From NCBI RefSeq assembly GCF_000003815.2, contig NC_049994.1:17630981-17694980 (forward strand): a stretch of DNA of 64,000 bases. Direction: 5' to 3'. This DNA is from Branchiostoma floridae. Taxonomy: Eukaryota; Chordata; Leptocardii; Amphioxiformes; Branchiostomatidae. The position numbers and the translations under genes are program-made. Positions 32,548 to 43,600 of the stretch are shown piece by piece. Position 1 is the stretch's first letter. The number at the start of each line of letters is the position of its first letter. The notes below the pieces were generated by a model, which did no database searches, was not told the DNA's origin, and saw nothing but the letters and a program-made list of their open reading frames with translations.

Positions 32548-35500
32548 TTAGTCCTCCTTTTTCTCTTCTTCTGGTTTCTCCTCTGGGATCCCATTCAAGC
32601 CACCAGGGCCAGCTGCCCTTGACCCTTCCCCTATGACCTTCTCTGACCTTTCTTCTATGACCCTCTCCGACCTTTCCTCCGTGACCTCGCCCTCTGACCC
32701 CTCCTCTTCTCTGGCCTGTTCTATGTACCGGTACAGAACGAGGCTCGAACTCTTGGCCAACAGGATGATCTTGCTGGACGACAGACCGAACTTCCAGATC
32801 AGAACCACGCAGAGCAAGCCCAGAACCAAGTCCTTGAAGTTGTTCGCCAGGAAGAACTGAAACCTTTTTCTCTTGTCCTCCTGCATTTTTTGCATGACTG
32901 GCGCGAATTGGAACAGTCCGAGCAGGATGAACGCGAAGGTCACGTACACGACGCGGCTGTGGTAGTGTTTAGCACTGCGAGCGAACTCAGCCGCCAGTAA
33001 GATGTCGAACAATCCCAGCAGGGCCGCGTACACGCGGTTCTGGAGCAGGATCTTCACCTATAGTAAAGAGAGGGAGGCGTTGTTTAAGAATTTTATAATC
33101 AAAACACACATCATAGTCCCTTACTGGTAGAGTACTCTACACAGAGCTATATTTTCCATATACTGCTATCATGTTCAACTCATAAATCCACCTACGCAGG
33201 TCAGTTTCTTTAGAGTTCCAAATGCGAGACCAGATCACTCATACATGACTGTACTGTTTCCAAAAAAATTTGGTGTTTTATGTGTAGAACCATTGTCTAT
33301 ATAGCTTTTAGTTGTTATTGTTTGCCATATATTGTACCTTGTGCGATTGTTGAGCAATAAAATTCATTCAAAATTCATTCGGATAGGACTTTAAATGGAG
33401 ATCTTCTGTCTGGGGAGAGCAATACCCCAGGCACGTTACAGAACCCACCACACGTGCGATGGTGCGGTGTGAGTAGTTCAAAACCTACAATCCCTTGGCC
33501 GCACCTGGGGCAATTACTGTCGTACTGAGGCCACCTTAGTGGCGCCGAATGGCAGCTCGCTCTAGACCCTTGTGATTTAGCCCCGCCTATTGTAAGCTCC
33601 TCGAAATTCAGCCCCTGGCTGCCAAGAGAGAGTAGTCGGCCCACCAAATAACAATAACAATTCACTCACCTCCTTGACGTCGCCGCCGTCTCCGTCTTGT
33701 TTCCTCTCCTTGAGGAACTCCTGGAAGCGGGAGTGTTGAAACTCCTCCATGACGTACATGAGGAAGAACAGAAGAAGGGAAGCCACGATGGAGGAGAAGA
33801 TGGTGAGAGGCATGCCTTCCCGCTTCGGCTTCTTCCCGGAGGAGACGGCCTTCGTCTCGGTTTGCTGGGAAAAACAGTTCATTGTTTTTTGTTTGTTTGT
33901 TTGTTTTTTAACCAGGGACGTTATATGACATATGTTACACCATCTTAAATCCTAATAAATCGTCTAATAGTTTGCTGTTCAGGACACTACTAGCTTTTCT
34001 TACTAGACACTGAACGTTGTCACAAAAACCGAGTTGCCAAAAATCAGTCAAACTCGGTCTTAATACCTACTTCCGGGGTCAAAGAAAAATGATTGGCGAC
34101 TGGGGGAAGTTGTACCACACAAGAGCTCAAGGAATTTAACTATGTGAAATTGAACGGGACTGTTTTAATGTAGGTTATGACTCCAAACGTATAACTATGA
34201 AAACTGGCTCTTTCGCTAAACATTTAAAATTCAATGTATGGATCGTTAAACATAGATTTGATAGAATCTTTCTGATTCCCCAAATCTTTCCAAATTTTGC
34301 AAATTGATACCGTAGAGGAATTAAGGATACGCACATTACTAATCAAACACTATAAACAAGTTTTAAAAAACCCAAATTCTATTACTAACTGATATTAATA
34401 CGTTTAGTAACTGCAAACAAGGTATAAAGACTATTTTTCTTACCGAAAGTTCTGCGCCCATGTAGGCGATCCACACCAATGTCGGCAGAACCACGGCCAA
34501 AATGGCACCCGTCGCTCTGGAGATGGTAGTTCCCTTCTCCCGTCGTCTGAAAACGAACACAGACTTTAACTACACCTCTATCATACAGAGCAAGGCATTG
34601 AATAGCTGATCATAGTATTCAATTGCTTTAAACACAGAACACAGTGGACTACTACTACTCACCTTAGTTGGTCCCAACACACAACTGTGTTCATTTGATA
34701 CGGGATGTGAGTTTAGCACCAAGGAAAGATCCACACGGCATGATACTGATATTGACAGCGTTTGTGTCGAAACAAAACAACTTATTCATTGATCGTAGCA
34801 TTCAGATTCGAAATCTTTAATTTTTGTGAGCAACGCACATCCTTTGTTTATTTGCTGTGAGTTCAATACCAAGGAAAGAGTCACCACTGCATGCTAACGC
34901 TTCTTTACAGCTTTTGTTTAGAAGTATTGCACAACTTATTTGTTGATCGTAGCATTCAGTAGTCTCCGAAGATAGGAAATCTTCAATTTGTGTGACCAAC
35001 GCACACCCTCTCGTTGGTTGTGAGTTCAGCACCAAGGAAAGGGCCAGCACCGCACCATAAGACTTCTTTACAGCATTTGTTTGGAAACGAAAACAACTTA
35101 TTTCTTGATCTTAGTATTCATTAGTCACAGGAGATACGAAATGTTTGATTTTTGTTACCAACGCACACCCGCTGTTCATTTGTTGTGAGTTCAGCACCAA
35201 GGAAAGAGCCAGCACCGCATGCTAACGCGATAAAAACGGCAGCATACCGAAATTCGTGCCTGAAAATGATGGTGTAATAGTCCCAACAATCTTCATTAAA
35301 GTTAACTGGCCATACAGAAAAAAATGTCATGTTTTTGCATCAATTTTTATAACGTTTTCAGTGTGCCTACAGATTATTGACACGCAAAATATCACGTTTA
35401 CGTTACAGGTTCTAAATCTAATACTACGTAAAAAGGCCAAATCCTGCGTTGCACAAACTCTCACTGGATCGAGCCACTCTATATAGTAGCCTGACATGTG

Positions 35501-37089
35501 GGGGGTTACTCGAAGTCATTTTCGTTGTAAATTCTTCTTTACATCGTTTTCCCTACTGTTCTCGCAATTAACAGTTGCTCTATCCCTTTAAACCCCCCCC
35601 CCCCCGTTTCCCCATTGGTTTAGCCCTACCAGGCTTATTAATAGAAATGAGCAGGGTGACACCACGATACGCGTATATTTGCAATTCCGTGGCGGAAACG
35701 GATTTCAATTATCTGAAACCCAATTCTATGCTATTCACTTCCCCCGAGCTCACCCATGGGCCCAACTCATCTTTATTTCATGACTTACGGTCGGAAAGAC
35801 CCATGATCTAAATACGAAAATGAACTGCAGGGATTAAAAATAAGCTAGTCAGGAGTATAACGTTACAGTACTGACAATTGTGGGTTTTCACTACAGATTA
35901 ATTACTGGGGTTTTCAATATTTTTCACATTTCATTCTTCCTTTTTTTTTTGCTAGGGGAAGCTTTGCTTTGTCAATGACGTTCGAAAGCTGCCGTGTATC
36001 ATTTCGAATTTGTGCCCTGGTCTAACCATTCGGTTCTTTGAAATAAGTGCTTGCCCTGATCCCTTTCCTAGTATTGTGTCGATGCTGTATTGTTGCATAT
36101 CAACTTGTCTCCTGTCCTTCCCTTGTGCATTTATCACAATAAAACTGACTACGATCAAAGAAAAGACCAGGAAAAGCACCCCGCTTTTCGACGAATACAA
36201 AAGCATGGGTCTTTCTTTTATACAGTTCATGTGTTATTTACGCAAGCAGGCTTAATGGATGAAAAGAGATCTTAACAGAGTTAAAATAACATGCACATTT
36301 TTCGTATGATTGATTTTTACACCTCGACTGAATTCTATTGCGAATTCATGCTCAAAGGGTAATAGCAACAGAACGAGCAACAGTAATAGTTGTATAAAAT
36401 AATCATTCATATACAGACTATATAACTAGAGGTAAACTGATCACATTTCATTCGGCGTTTATTACTGTTGGGGTCTAGCTAGTTCCTACTTGAATTCAGT
36501 AATCGGAAATGGAATGCTCGACGTGTTGATAGTAAGTGGGCTGCCCGATTGAAGAAAAATATTATTGCATATTCTTCTTAAAATGGGTAAAGCTGCAAGA
36601 AACAGGCGAACAATCATTTTGGCATGTCATGAAGACATTTGCGAATAACATTGGTTTTGTATTCAACTGAAACCATTATACACCATTCACACAACCTACT
36701 AGTATGTGGGCAGGCAGTTTATAATAACACGTATGAAAACCGTGTCATTCTTGCTTTGCAAACATCACAAATCGGGATGCTTTTTGATGGCTTGTTTCTT
36801 CTAATAAATTATTTCATAATCATTTAAGAGAAACGGTAAGAGATCGGATGATTTTTTTTAGCTTTGTTGGTTTTAAAACCATCCCTTACCTGGAAATAAA
36901 GGTGATGATCGAACAGAGCAAGATGGCGCCGACGTGGGAAATCATCATGGCGGACGTTCGATTCGCGTTGGTCTTCGTGGCCATCTCCCCTCCCAGGTAG
37001 GACGACACCATGATGTTGTAGGAGAACTGCACCACGGCGACCGAGTAGAGCTCGGCGGGCCAGAAGCCCATCTTGTCCGAAGAGGCCAT
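32548..37089 (-). CDS. Polytopic membrane protein, divergent TMEM236-like paralogue, four exons
   Basis: Exons 36890-37089, 34444-34546, 33670-33864, 32548-33057; phases 2, 0, 0; 335 aa. Start ATG at 37089 (MASSDKMGFWPAELYS). Hydrophobic segments: residues ~13-30, ISHVGAILLCSIITFIS (~50-66), GAILAVVLPTLVWIAYMGA (exon 2), IFSSIVASLLLFFLMYVMEE (exon 3), and in exon 4 YAALLGLFDILLAAEF, VVYVTFAFILLGLFQF, NFKDLVLGLLCVVLIWKFG. A Glu/Lys-rich tail (SEGEVTEERSERVIEERSEK...) ends the protein in the cytosol or lumen. The order of segments, LxxKFG-like helix and the intron phases match the TMEM236-like gene at 40677-49448, so I infer an old tandem duplicate. Function unknown. Confidence 0.75.
33378..33660 (+). 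mobile_element. SINE carrying the shared core domain, in intron 3 of the membrane gene
   Basis: gataggactttaaatggag, ggggagagcaatacccc and cacacgtgcgatggtgcggt match the core of the SINE at 45358-45455. Its distal part, gtaagctcctcgaaattcag and cccctggctgcc, reappears at 53360-53425. Confidence 0.7.
34700..35270. repeat. Four tandem ~150-165-bp units in intron 1 of the membrane gene
   Basis: The core gagttcagcaccaaggaaag occurs at 34709, 34859, 35022 and 35187, each followed by ccacc/agcaccgcat, ttctttacag-ttttgttt, caacttatt, ttgatcgtagcattca and accaacgcacacc. See findings for a candidate cassette exon in the last unit. Confidence 0.85.
35952..36230 (-). pseudogene. Single-exon fragment with type II membrane anchor, possibly frameshifted
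   Basis: From ATG 36230 the frame reads MNCIKERPMLLYSSKSG followed by a ~20-residue hydrophobic anchor (VLFLVFSLIVVSFIVI) and a polar stem. After ~NRMVRPG, a second frame continues sensibly (QIRNDTRQLSNVIDKAKLPL) up to an A-rich tract. The layout, a short cytosolic tail, one anchor and a stem, is that of a Golgi glycosyltransferase N-terminus. I see no catalytic part in the window, so this is a fragment or pseudo-exon inside intron 1 of the host gene. Confidence 0.3.
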
Positions 37090-37534
37090 CTGTGAGCTCC
37101 CGATGGATGTAGAGGAGGAGTAGGGATGCTGCGATCGGTGCTGATCCTCAATAATTTTGCACACGGCTCAAAAATACAAGATGGCGGCCGGGAAGGAGGA
37201 TTCTCTCTACACAAATGAACCGAATACCTCTCTCAGCAAGTGGCTTTAACGGAATGCAAAACCGCAGTACAAAGCAAGTAAAGCAGACAGAATTGCTGGC
37301 GATTAATGTGAATGAATAATAAATAACAACAGGGACGTCAGGGCCGGTTTGTCCGCTGCCGCTCGGACGACACGACGATTATGAATAATACAAAAAGGAA
37401 TAACAATGTAAAGATAACCGGGAGCAATTCCTGGAGGGTTCGCGGCTGTGAGCGGCTGATTCTGTCCAAGCCGGGCGCCCTGGCGGCCTCCCACCCGTAA
37501 TACGCCTTGGCGGGATCCACACTTCTTTCTCTTG

Positions 37535-37900
37535 CAGACGACAGCTGACAGAAAACGGACGATTTTTTTTCCTAAGAGAAATCAGAAAGAGGAAAACAGA
37601 CAATTTTTCGCTGTTAGAAATCAAACGATTGCTGACAGAAAATAGACGATTTTTCGCTGAGAGAAATCAGAAGACAGCTGACAGAAAATAGATGATTATT
37701 TTCCGTTGATAGAAATCAGACGATGTTTGAGAGAAATGTTGCTATGGTGCAGACGATATCTGAGGAAAAGCAGACTATAGCTGAGAGAAGTCACAAGACA
37801 GCTGACAGAAATCAGACGATATCTGAGGAAAATCAGACGATAAGTGAGAAATTCGGAAAAACAGGCAATAGCTGGGAGAATTCAGACGATATCGAGCTTA
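37535..37900. repeat. Degenerate ~22-28-bp repeat, CAGACGATATCTGAGGAAAAT-like
   Basis: About a dozen variants of (a)tcagacgat(a)-gctga(c/g)agaaa. The related string ctgacagaaaatcagacgac is found at 49969-49988 upstream of the TMEM236-like gene. Confidence 0.65.
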
Positions 37901-38782
37901 ATTACCTCAGCTGGCTCGCAGACGACACATTGCGTCAGGGGAAAAATCCGTTAAAACACACGGCGTGATCGACGTTGCAGAAAATGTATGGATCAGGCGC
38001 AAGTCAGCGTAAACCCCGGGGTCTGTTTCTGTGGCCGAAAGTCTTGTGGCTCATATCCTGGTTATCATAATCATCTTTATCAAATACAAAGGTACAAGAT
38101 CCACCGTGAATCTATAAGAGCAACTTCTATGAAAGTTGATGATGTTATGTTGATCATTTATATAAAAAAAGACTAATAGAATTACAGGTTATTGCTCATC
38201 TTGCATGATTAAATAAAACTTTTAAGTCACAATAATTGATGTACATTGATTTTTTTGTCGTTGTTTTCGTCCTCCTTCAAGCGTCCTTTGCATCATTCTG
38301 TGCATCTTTTCCCGGTCCCATTTTCAACCGGAACTATGTTATCGGATTGTTCACATATATTCATATGTACGACAATCCCCCTGGCGGAGCCTCGCGAGAC
38401 GAGAATTCCCCAATCAGAGCCCCAGGGGGAACAGATGGGACGATATTTCCCCATCAACCATTTTTCATCGCCATTATGTAATTGGGAATTACGGCTTTAG
38501 GGGCTAACCATTGGCACCACGTCATGCGTCAGTATAAATGCGTGGGGTGGGGGTGGGGGGGGGGGGGTCTTCTAGATCTCTGTAGGCATTGGCTAATGAA
38601 TAGTCCCGCGTTTTCAATATTTGGGTTTCGAGATTTTCATAGAAATATAGTTTTCTGGAAGGGACTAGGTAGGCAAGTAGGTAGGTATAGTTTTCTTGAA
38701 GTTTTCTAGATCGTGAAATATGTTGTAAATAGAGGAAACTCACGTTTGAAAACCTAACTTTCGGTCACACTTTACAACTGTT

Positions 38783-39080
38783 GTGCAACTAAGTTCATTC
38801 ATATCATATTATTTCCACCTTCAAAAAGAAGATCATTTGTATGGCTACCGTGCCATCAGTCTATGGAATGTCCTACCGCCACACATCAAATCCCTGGCCA
38901 ACATTTCACGATTTAAAGCGGCAATCTACCATCATGTATTCTCAAGTTGGTATTTTTTTTTAATGATTGTGAATGTTTTTATCTGTTATGTATATATATA
39001 CATGTATGTTTGTGGCGTATCTGTTCGAACCCTGGAAGACTAGCCCTACAGGTTAAAGGGTGTCTTACTAAAGGAATAAA
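38783..39080 (+). mobile_element. LINE (non-LTR) ORF2 C-terminal fragment
   Basis: YGYRAISLWNVLPPHIKSL then ANISRFKAAIYHH is the characteristic end of RTE/CR1/jockey-type reverse transcriptase ORFs. The following atgtatgtttgtg and ctggaagactagcc fit a LINE 3' UTR, as does the similar gaccactggaagaatagct at 41816-41835. Truncated. Confidence 0.75.
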
Positions 39081-40261
39081 GGAAGGAATGGAACATTCTG
39101 ACCCATCCCTATAGATACCTACTGGTTTGTCCCCAATTCGCTTCGTTGGTTGGTTGGACAGACTTTGTGACAAATCGATGTTTATCGATCTATTGGCTAG
39201 GCGGGGGGTATCACTCCTATCTAGCTTGTCCAGATTGTTGCTGACTTTGCCTTACGTTGTTTTTCTGATCCACACTGTCGAGTATACAGTATACCTCTAC
39301 AACAGCGGTTTTTGATAAAGGCGGTTTTTGTAAATAGGATCTAGTGGAAAAAATGATGACACTCATATTTCACCGATATGAATAGTTTCGGAGCTATTTT
39401 GTGCATTGCGGCCTCGCCAATATTTAGGCAAGCACATCTGGCCTAGAGTGGTTGGTTCTTTTACGTGCAGGGGCTAACTGCTTGAGGCTTATGCCTGAAA
39501 CTTCCTTATATGGGGGCCGTAGGCTTTACGTCACTATCCGAAATGATGAATGCAACCCTAAACACATATCCGAGCTGGGACTCAGGAATAGACGTGGAAT
39601 TTTTATTGCGGATCTTTCACGATCTGAAATGTTCAACTGCAATACAAATTCTCCACGGGTAATTACGCTCGTGTACCAAAGAAAGCTGAACAAAACTAAA
39701 GGAACAGAATTTTATACGTACAGTCAGTGAAAAATAGCCAAGATCAATATATCAAGCACACATGGACTAGCGTATTGATTTGTGTGTTTTAATCAAAGTC
39801 TGCTGCCTGAAACGATCAATAAAGGTACATGTTGTGAAACACGTACAGGAGAAGTTTGTGGACAAAAAAGAGAAGTCAAGAAAGAAGAAAAGAAACAAAT
39901 GTTGACAGTCAATTGTAAGGGCTCTTGTGATATCGTAGTCTTAGATATTTTGTAAGTGAGACATATTATATATTTACAGAAAAACACAAAGCATAATGTT
40001 CCAAACCTTACTTTTCTTAGGCCTTTGGTAGTCAGGAAAAGGTCTGTAGAATTTACCAATATCTATGCATCGTTTACTTTGATCATAAGAATAAACTCTT
40101 ACAGTGTTTACAGGGAGAGTGTTTTCACAAGCAATACAATGTTTATCGCGAAATGTACAGGTATGTGTTCGATCAACACTTTGGACGTCATTAGCTATTT
40201 ACATTTCCAGTCACAAGTATTTACAGACGTACTTGTTTTTCAGACTTCATCTTTTTAGGCC

Positions 40262-40440
40262 GCCCAAAGATGTAATTAGCGACCCTGCCTCTAGCTAACT
40301 CTGGAACTAAATTCCGCGAGTTCGAATCCCGGCTGTGCCGCTCACCCGACCTGCACGCTACTGGAAAGGGTTGCAGTCCTTAGCCCTGGTCCACTGTTCA
40401 TTGTGCTTGTCGAAAATAGCTTATTAGTATGAGACTTTTC
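40262..40440 (+). mobile_element. tRNA-derived SINE (family 1), copy 2
   Basis: Box B-like gcgagttcgaatcccggctg is followed by tgccgctcacccgac and actggaaagggttgcagtcc, as at 985-1040. Confidence 0.65.
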
Positions 40441-40676
40441 CCTGTACAATGAACTTGTAAATACCGTACGAATCGGATTGCGTCTGTCTTTTCCGTGAAA
40501 TACTTGATCTTCAGTGATTCAAGATGATCTCTTTCTTTCTTTCTATTCTTTCTGTTTGGCAAATGCGCTAGACTAAAGTAATTATCGTATTCGTAGGACG
40601 TATCTAGAATGTACAGTAGTTTTGAAGGTGTGTGAGATACTATTACAATAGTCCTTTGTTATTATCGCTCTCTAAC

Positions 40677-43600
40677 TCAGTAGAGAGTGGACCCAGGTCG
40701 CGATGAGATTGTGGAGAAGCTAGTGGTACTGACCGCATCATCCCTGTTCGGAAAGGAGTATCTGTTCTTGTTGAACGCTCGTGACTTGATTATCACGACG
40801 ACGAAGTTATAGTAAACGTAGAACGCGATGGCCGCCAGATTTTTCAGCGGGTAGACCAAACTCATGATCGCTATTCCAAATTTTGCCAGTAACGCTATGC
40901 GGAGGATTAGAAATGGTATTTCGTGCGTCGCCATGGAGACGAGAGGCAGAAACCTGTGATCAAGACGAAGTATTGACTTGAACATACTTATAAAAGCGAC
41001 TACGTAGATCGGGAAGATCCAGTACGTTCGGCAAACGTCGTGAAAGTTCGTGACCAATAGCAGCTCGATGACGTCGTAGACCGCGAAGAACTCGATTGAG
41101 AGGATTCGGGCGCGGTCGTCGTTTGACGTCAGCTTCGGCTTCGGCCTCGGCGATGTTCGGGACGAGAAGGACATCGGGAAACTTCGGCGGATGGATACAG
41201 GCGTATGAGGAGTACTGGGGCTCGGGTCACGTGGTGTCTGCTCGTCCGTTGATTGGGTGCCGTCGGCGCCGTCGATTGTGTAAACCGGGTTTACCATAGA
41301 CTATAATGATAAAGGAAAATGCAATGTCATCACATAGCCATGTTGGAGGTGTTGATAGATCCAAGATGGCGGCTGGTCGTCAAGGAAACCCACCAGCATG
41401 GTGGACGTTTAATAACGTCACAGTCGTGTGATTGCAAGTTTTCCATCAGTTAACTCAAGGACGTTATATCAGTCCTTGGTTAACTTAAGACTAATCATTC
41501 AAATGACTTATAAACTAACAGTTTTTTTCCAGAGGGTTTATAGTTTTTTTTTAATGGTAAGACTACTGCATGCAAATATTCCAGTCAACCAACAGTCGGT
41601 ACCATTGAAACACGGTCAACAACAACAAACTGCATCAAACTGTCAAAACCTAGGACCAATGCAGAAAGGAAGCGCTTCCTTTACCGTATGGCTTACCACT
41701 GGAACACAGTTACTAAGTGAACTTGTTTTCTCTCAGTTGTATAGTTTGCAATGTACATATTATGTTTTGTATGTATGTAATGTAATGTTGTGCGTGTATT
41801 AATGTATTTTATGTAGACCACTGGAAGAATAGCTGGCGACATAATGTTGTAATAGCTAAAAGTGGATCTGAATAAAGTCAAGTCAAGTCAACCTCTACGT
41901 TCTGAACTTCGTGTCAATGAATGAATGAATGAATGAACTTTATTGTACATACCTAGACGGGCTAGGTACAGGTAAAAAATATGCAGAAAAGCAATAGCAT
42001 ACAATTTGACTATTTGAAGGTGCTTATCTTATAGGATGTTTGATATAGAGGTTTTATCTAGGCGCATCAAAAATATAAATTTATCCGTAGCATTAAGATG
42101 TTCAAAGTATGGTAACTCTTTAATGTGAAAGTTATAAAGCACAATTCAGGTGCTTACCCTAGGACTGCTTGGCCCTTCGGTCATTTCCGCCGCCGCCGAA
42201 GTCGCGATCGGGAATCTTCGGACCTTCTCGACCCAGCTGGCGGCGAGCACGCCCAGGACGACCAGCGCCACGGGAAAGTCGGTGTACGTGTCGAACATGG
42301 CCGCGACCTCGTTATTGTCGTCCTGCAACTGCGAGGAGATGATAAATGTTGTTAAAACTAACCCGGATTTTGAGAAACTTCTGTCAAACCTGTATAGCGG
42401 CCGCTCAAGGGATTGGAGAAATGTGGCCACTATAGAGAGGTGGCCTCTATACAGAGGTGGCCACTATACAGAGGTGGCCACTATACAGAGGTGGCCACTA
42501 TACAGAGGTGGCCACTATAGGGAAAATACTGATCAATTGACCACGAGCAACCAGTTACACATAGTCTCTTAGATTTCTAGATTTTAGCAACTCATGTATT
42601 TAAACTGTTCTGTATGTATTGTATGTACACTTAAAATAATGCCACAAATTGTATCCTTTACAGTTGTCGTGCAATAAAGTTCTTCTTCTTCTTCATGTTT
42701 TTAGTGCCCACTAATCTTTCTCACCAAGTAAGATTGTCTCGATCGTCTCAGACTATTAGGTCAATGGAAAAAATGCAAGGGGCCGAAAAAAAGTGACCAC
42801 AATCGCCAGGTGGCCGCTATGCAAAGGTGGCTGCTGATACAGGTTTGACTTTATCCTATTGGAAGCCTTACTTGGCATGACCCAAAGTTTGCACCAAGCT
42901 TTACGCGTGGGTCTGAATGGGGGGTAATACCGGTTAATGGATGATGAATTGTTCATTTCTTTGCTAGTCTGTAAGGACAATTTCTAAAATCTGTTGTCTT
43001 TAAATGCATAAGATATGCGGTCTTTTAGAAAGTACTAAGTAATAGCATCGTACCTCTGTTGTTGTCAGTCTTCAGATCTGAGATAATAGCATGTCTAGGC
43101 AAGGCAAGAATTAACCGCCAGTATCAGTTAATGATTATGATGTATACGTATCTGGGGGTTAAGAGAGAAATAACAGCCAAGTGTATTTTTGTCCGAAACT
43201 TGTAATGAGGAAATCTGCATCATTATAGACAGTAGGGCCTCTTTCTTCCATATAGTTTAAACAACGCTCAGTGCATCAGATTATAAATGGAGAAAGTTCT
43301 TCAATGCCACATAACCGACCGCGTGTATTACGTCAAAGGGCGGATATAGCAGTTGATCTATGTGTTCACAGATACAGATCGGGCGCGAATTCCTCCATCC
43401 ACCCGCACAAAAAGTACACAGTATTGTTCCCATTTCATCACAACGTTTTTAAGGGCTCGTTTGGGTGTCGAGAGTTCAATACTTAGCCTGGGTACCATCC
43501 GGATAGTAGTTCGCTCCTATGTTCGCTTCTGCTAGAAACACAGAGAAGCGACTGTATATAGTGTATAATGAATGTCACAGCTAGAAGCGACTATATATAG

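Larger units (their letters stand above)
37090..40676. other. Intergenic region upstream of the membrane gene
   Basis: Holds the CAGACGAT-rich degenerate repeat (37535-37900), a LINE end (38783-39060), a C/G-rich small palindrome (cccctggcgg ... agccccaggggg, 38390-38435), a poly-G run at 38547-38570 and a tRNA-derived SINE (40262-40440). No further gene was recognised. The open frame at 39452-39730 has no splice or domain support. Confidence 0.5.

Noticed and set aside
37723-37968. 81-codon Glu/Ser-rich frame
   Set aside because: Encoded by the degenerate CAGACGAT repeat; no support as a gene.
42424-42522. CRISPR-like spaced repeat
   Set aside because: Units are contiguous 17-mers without spacers in a eukaryotic intron; a minisatellite.
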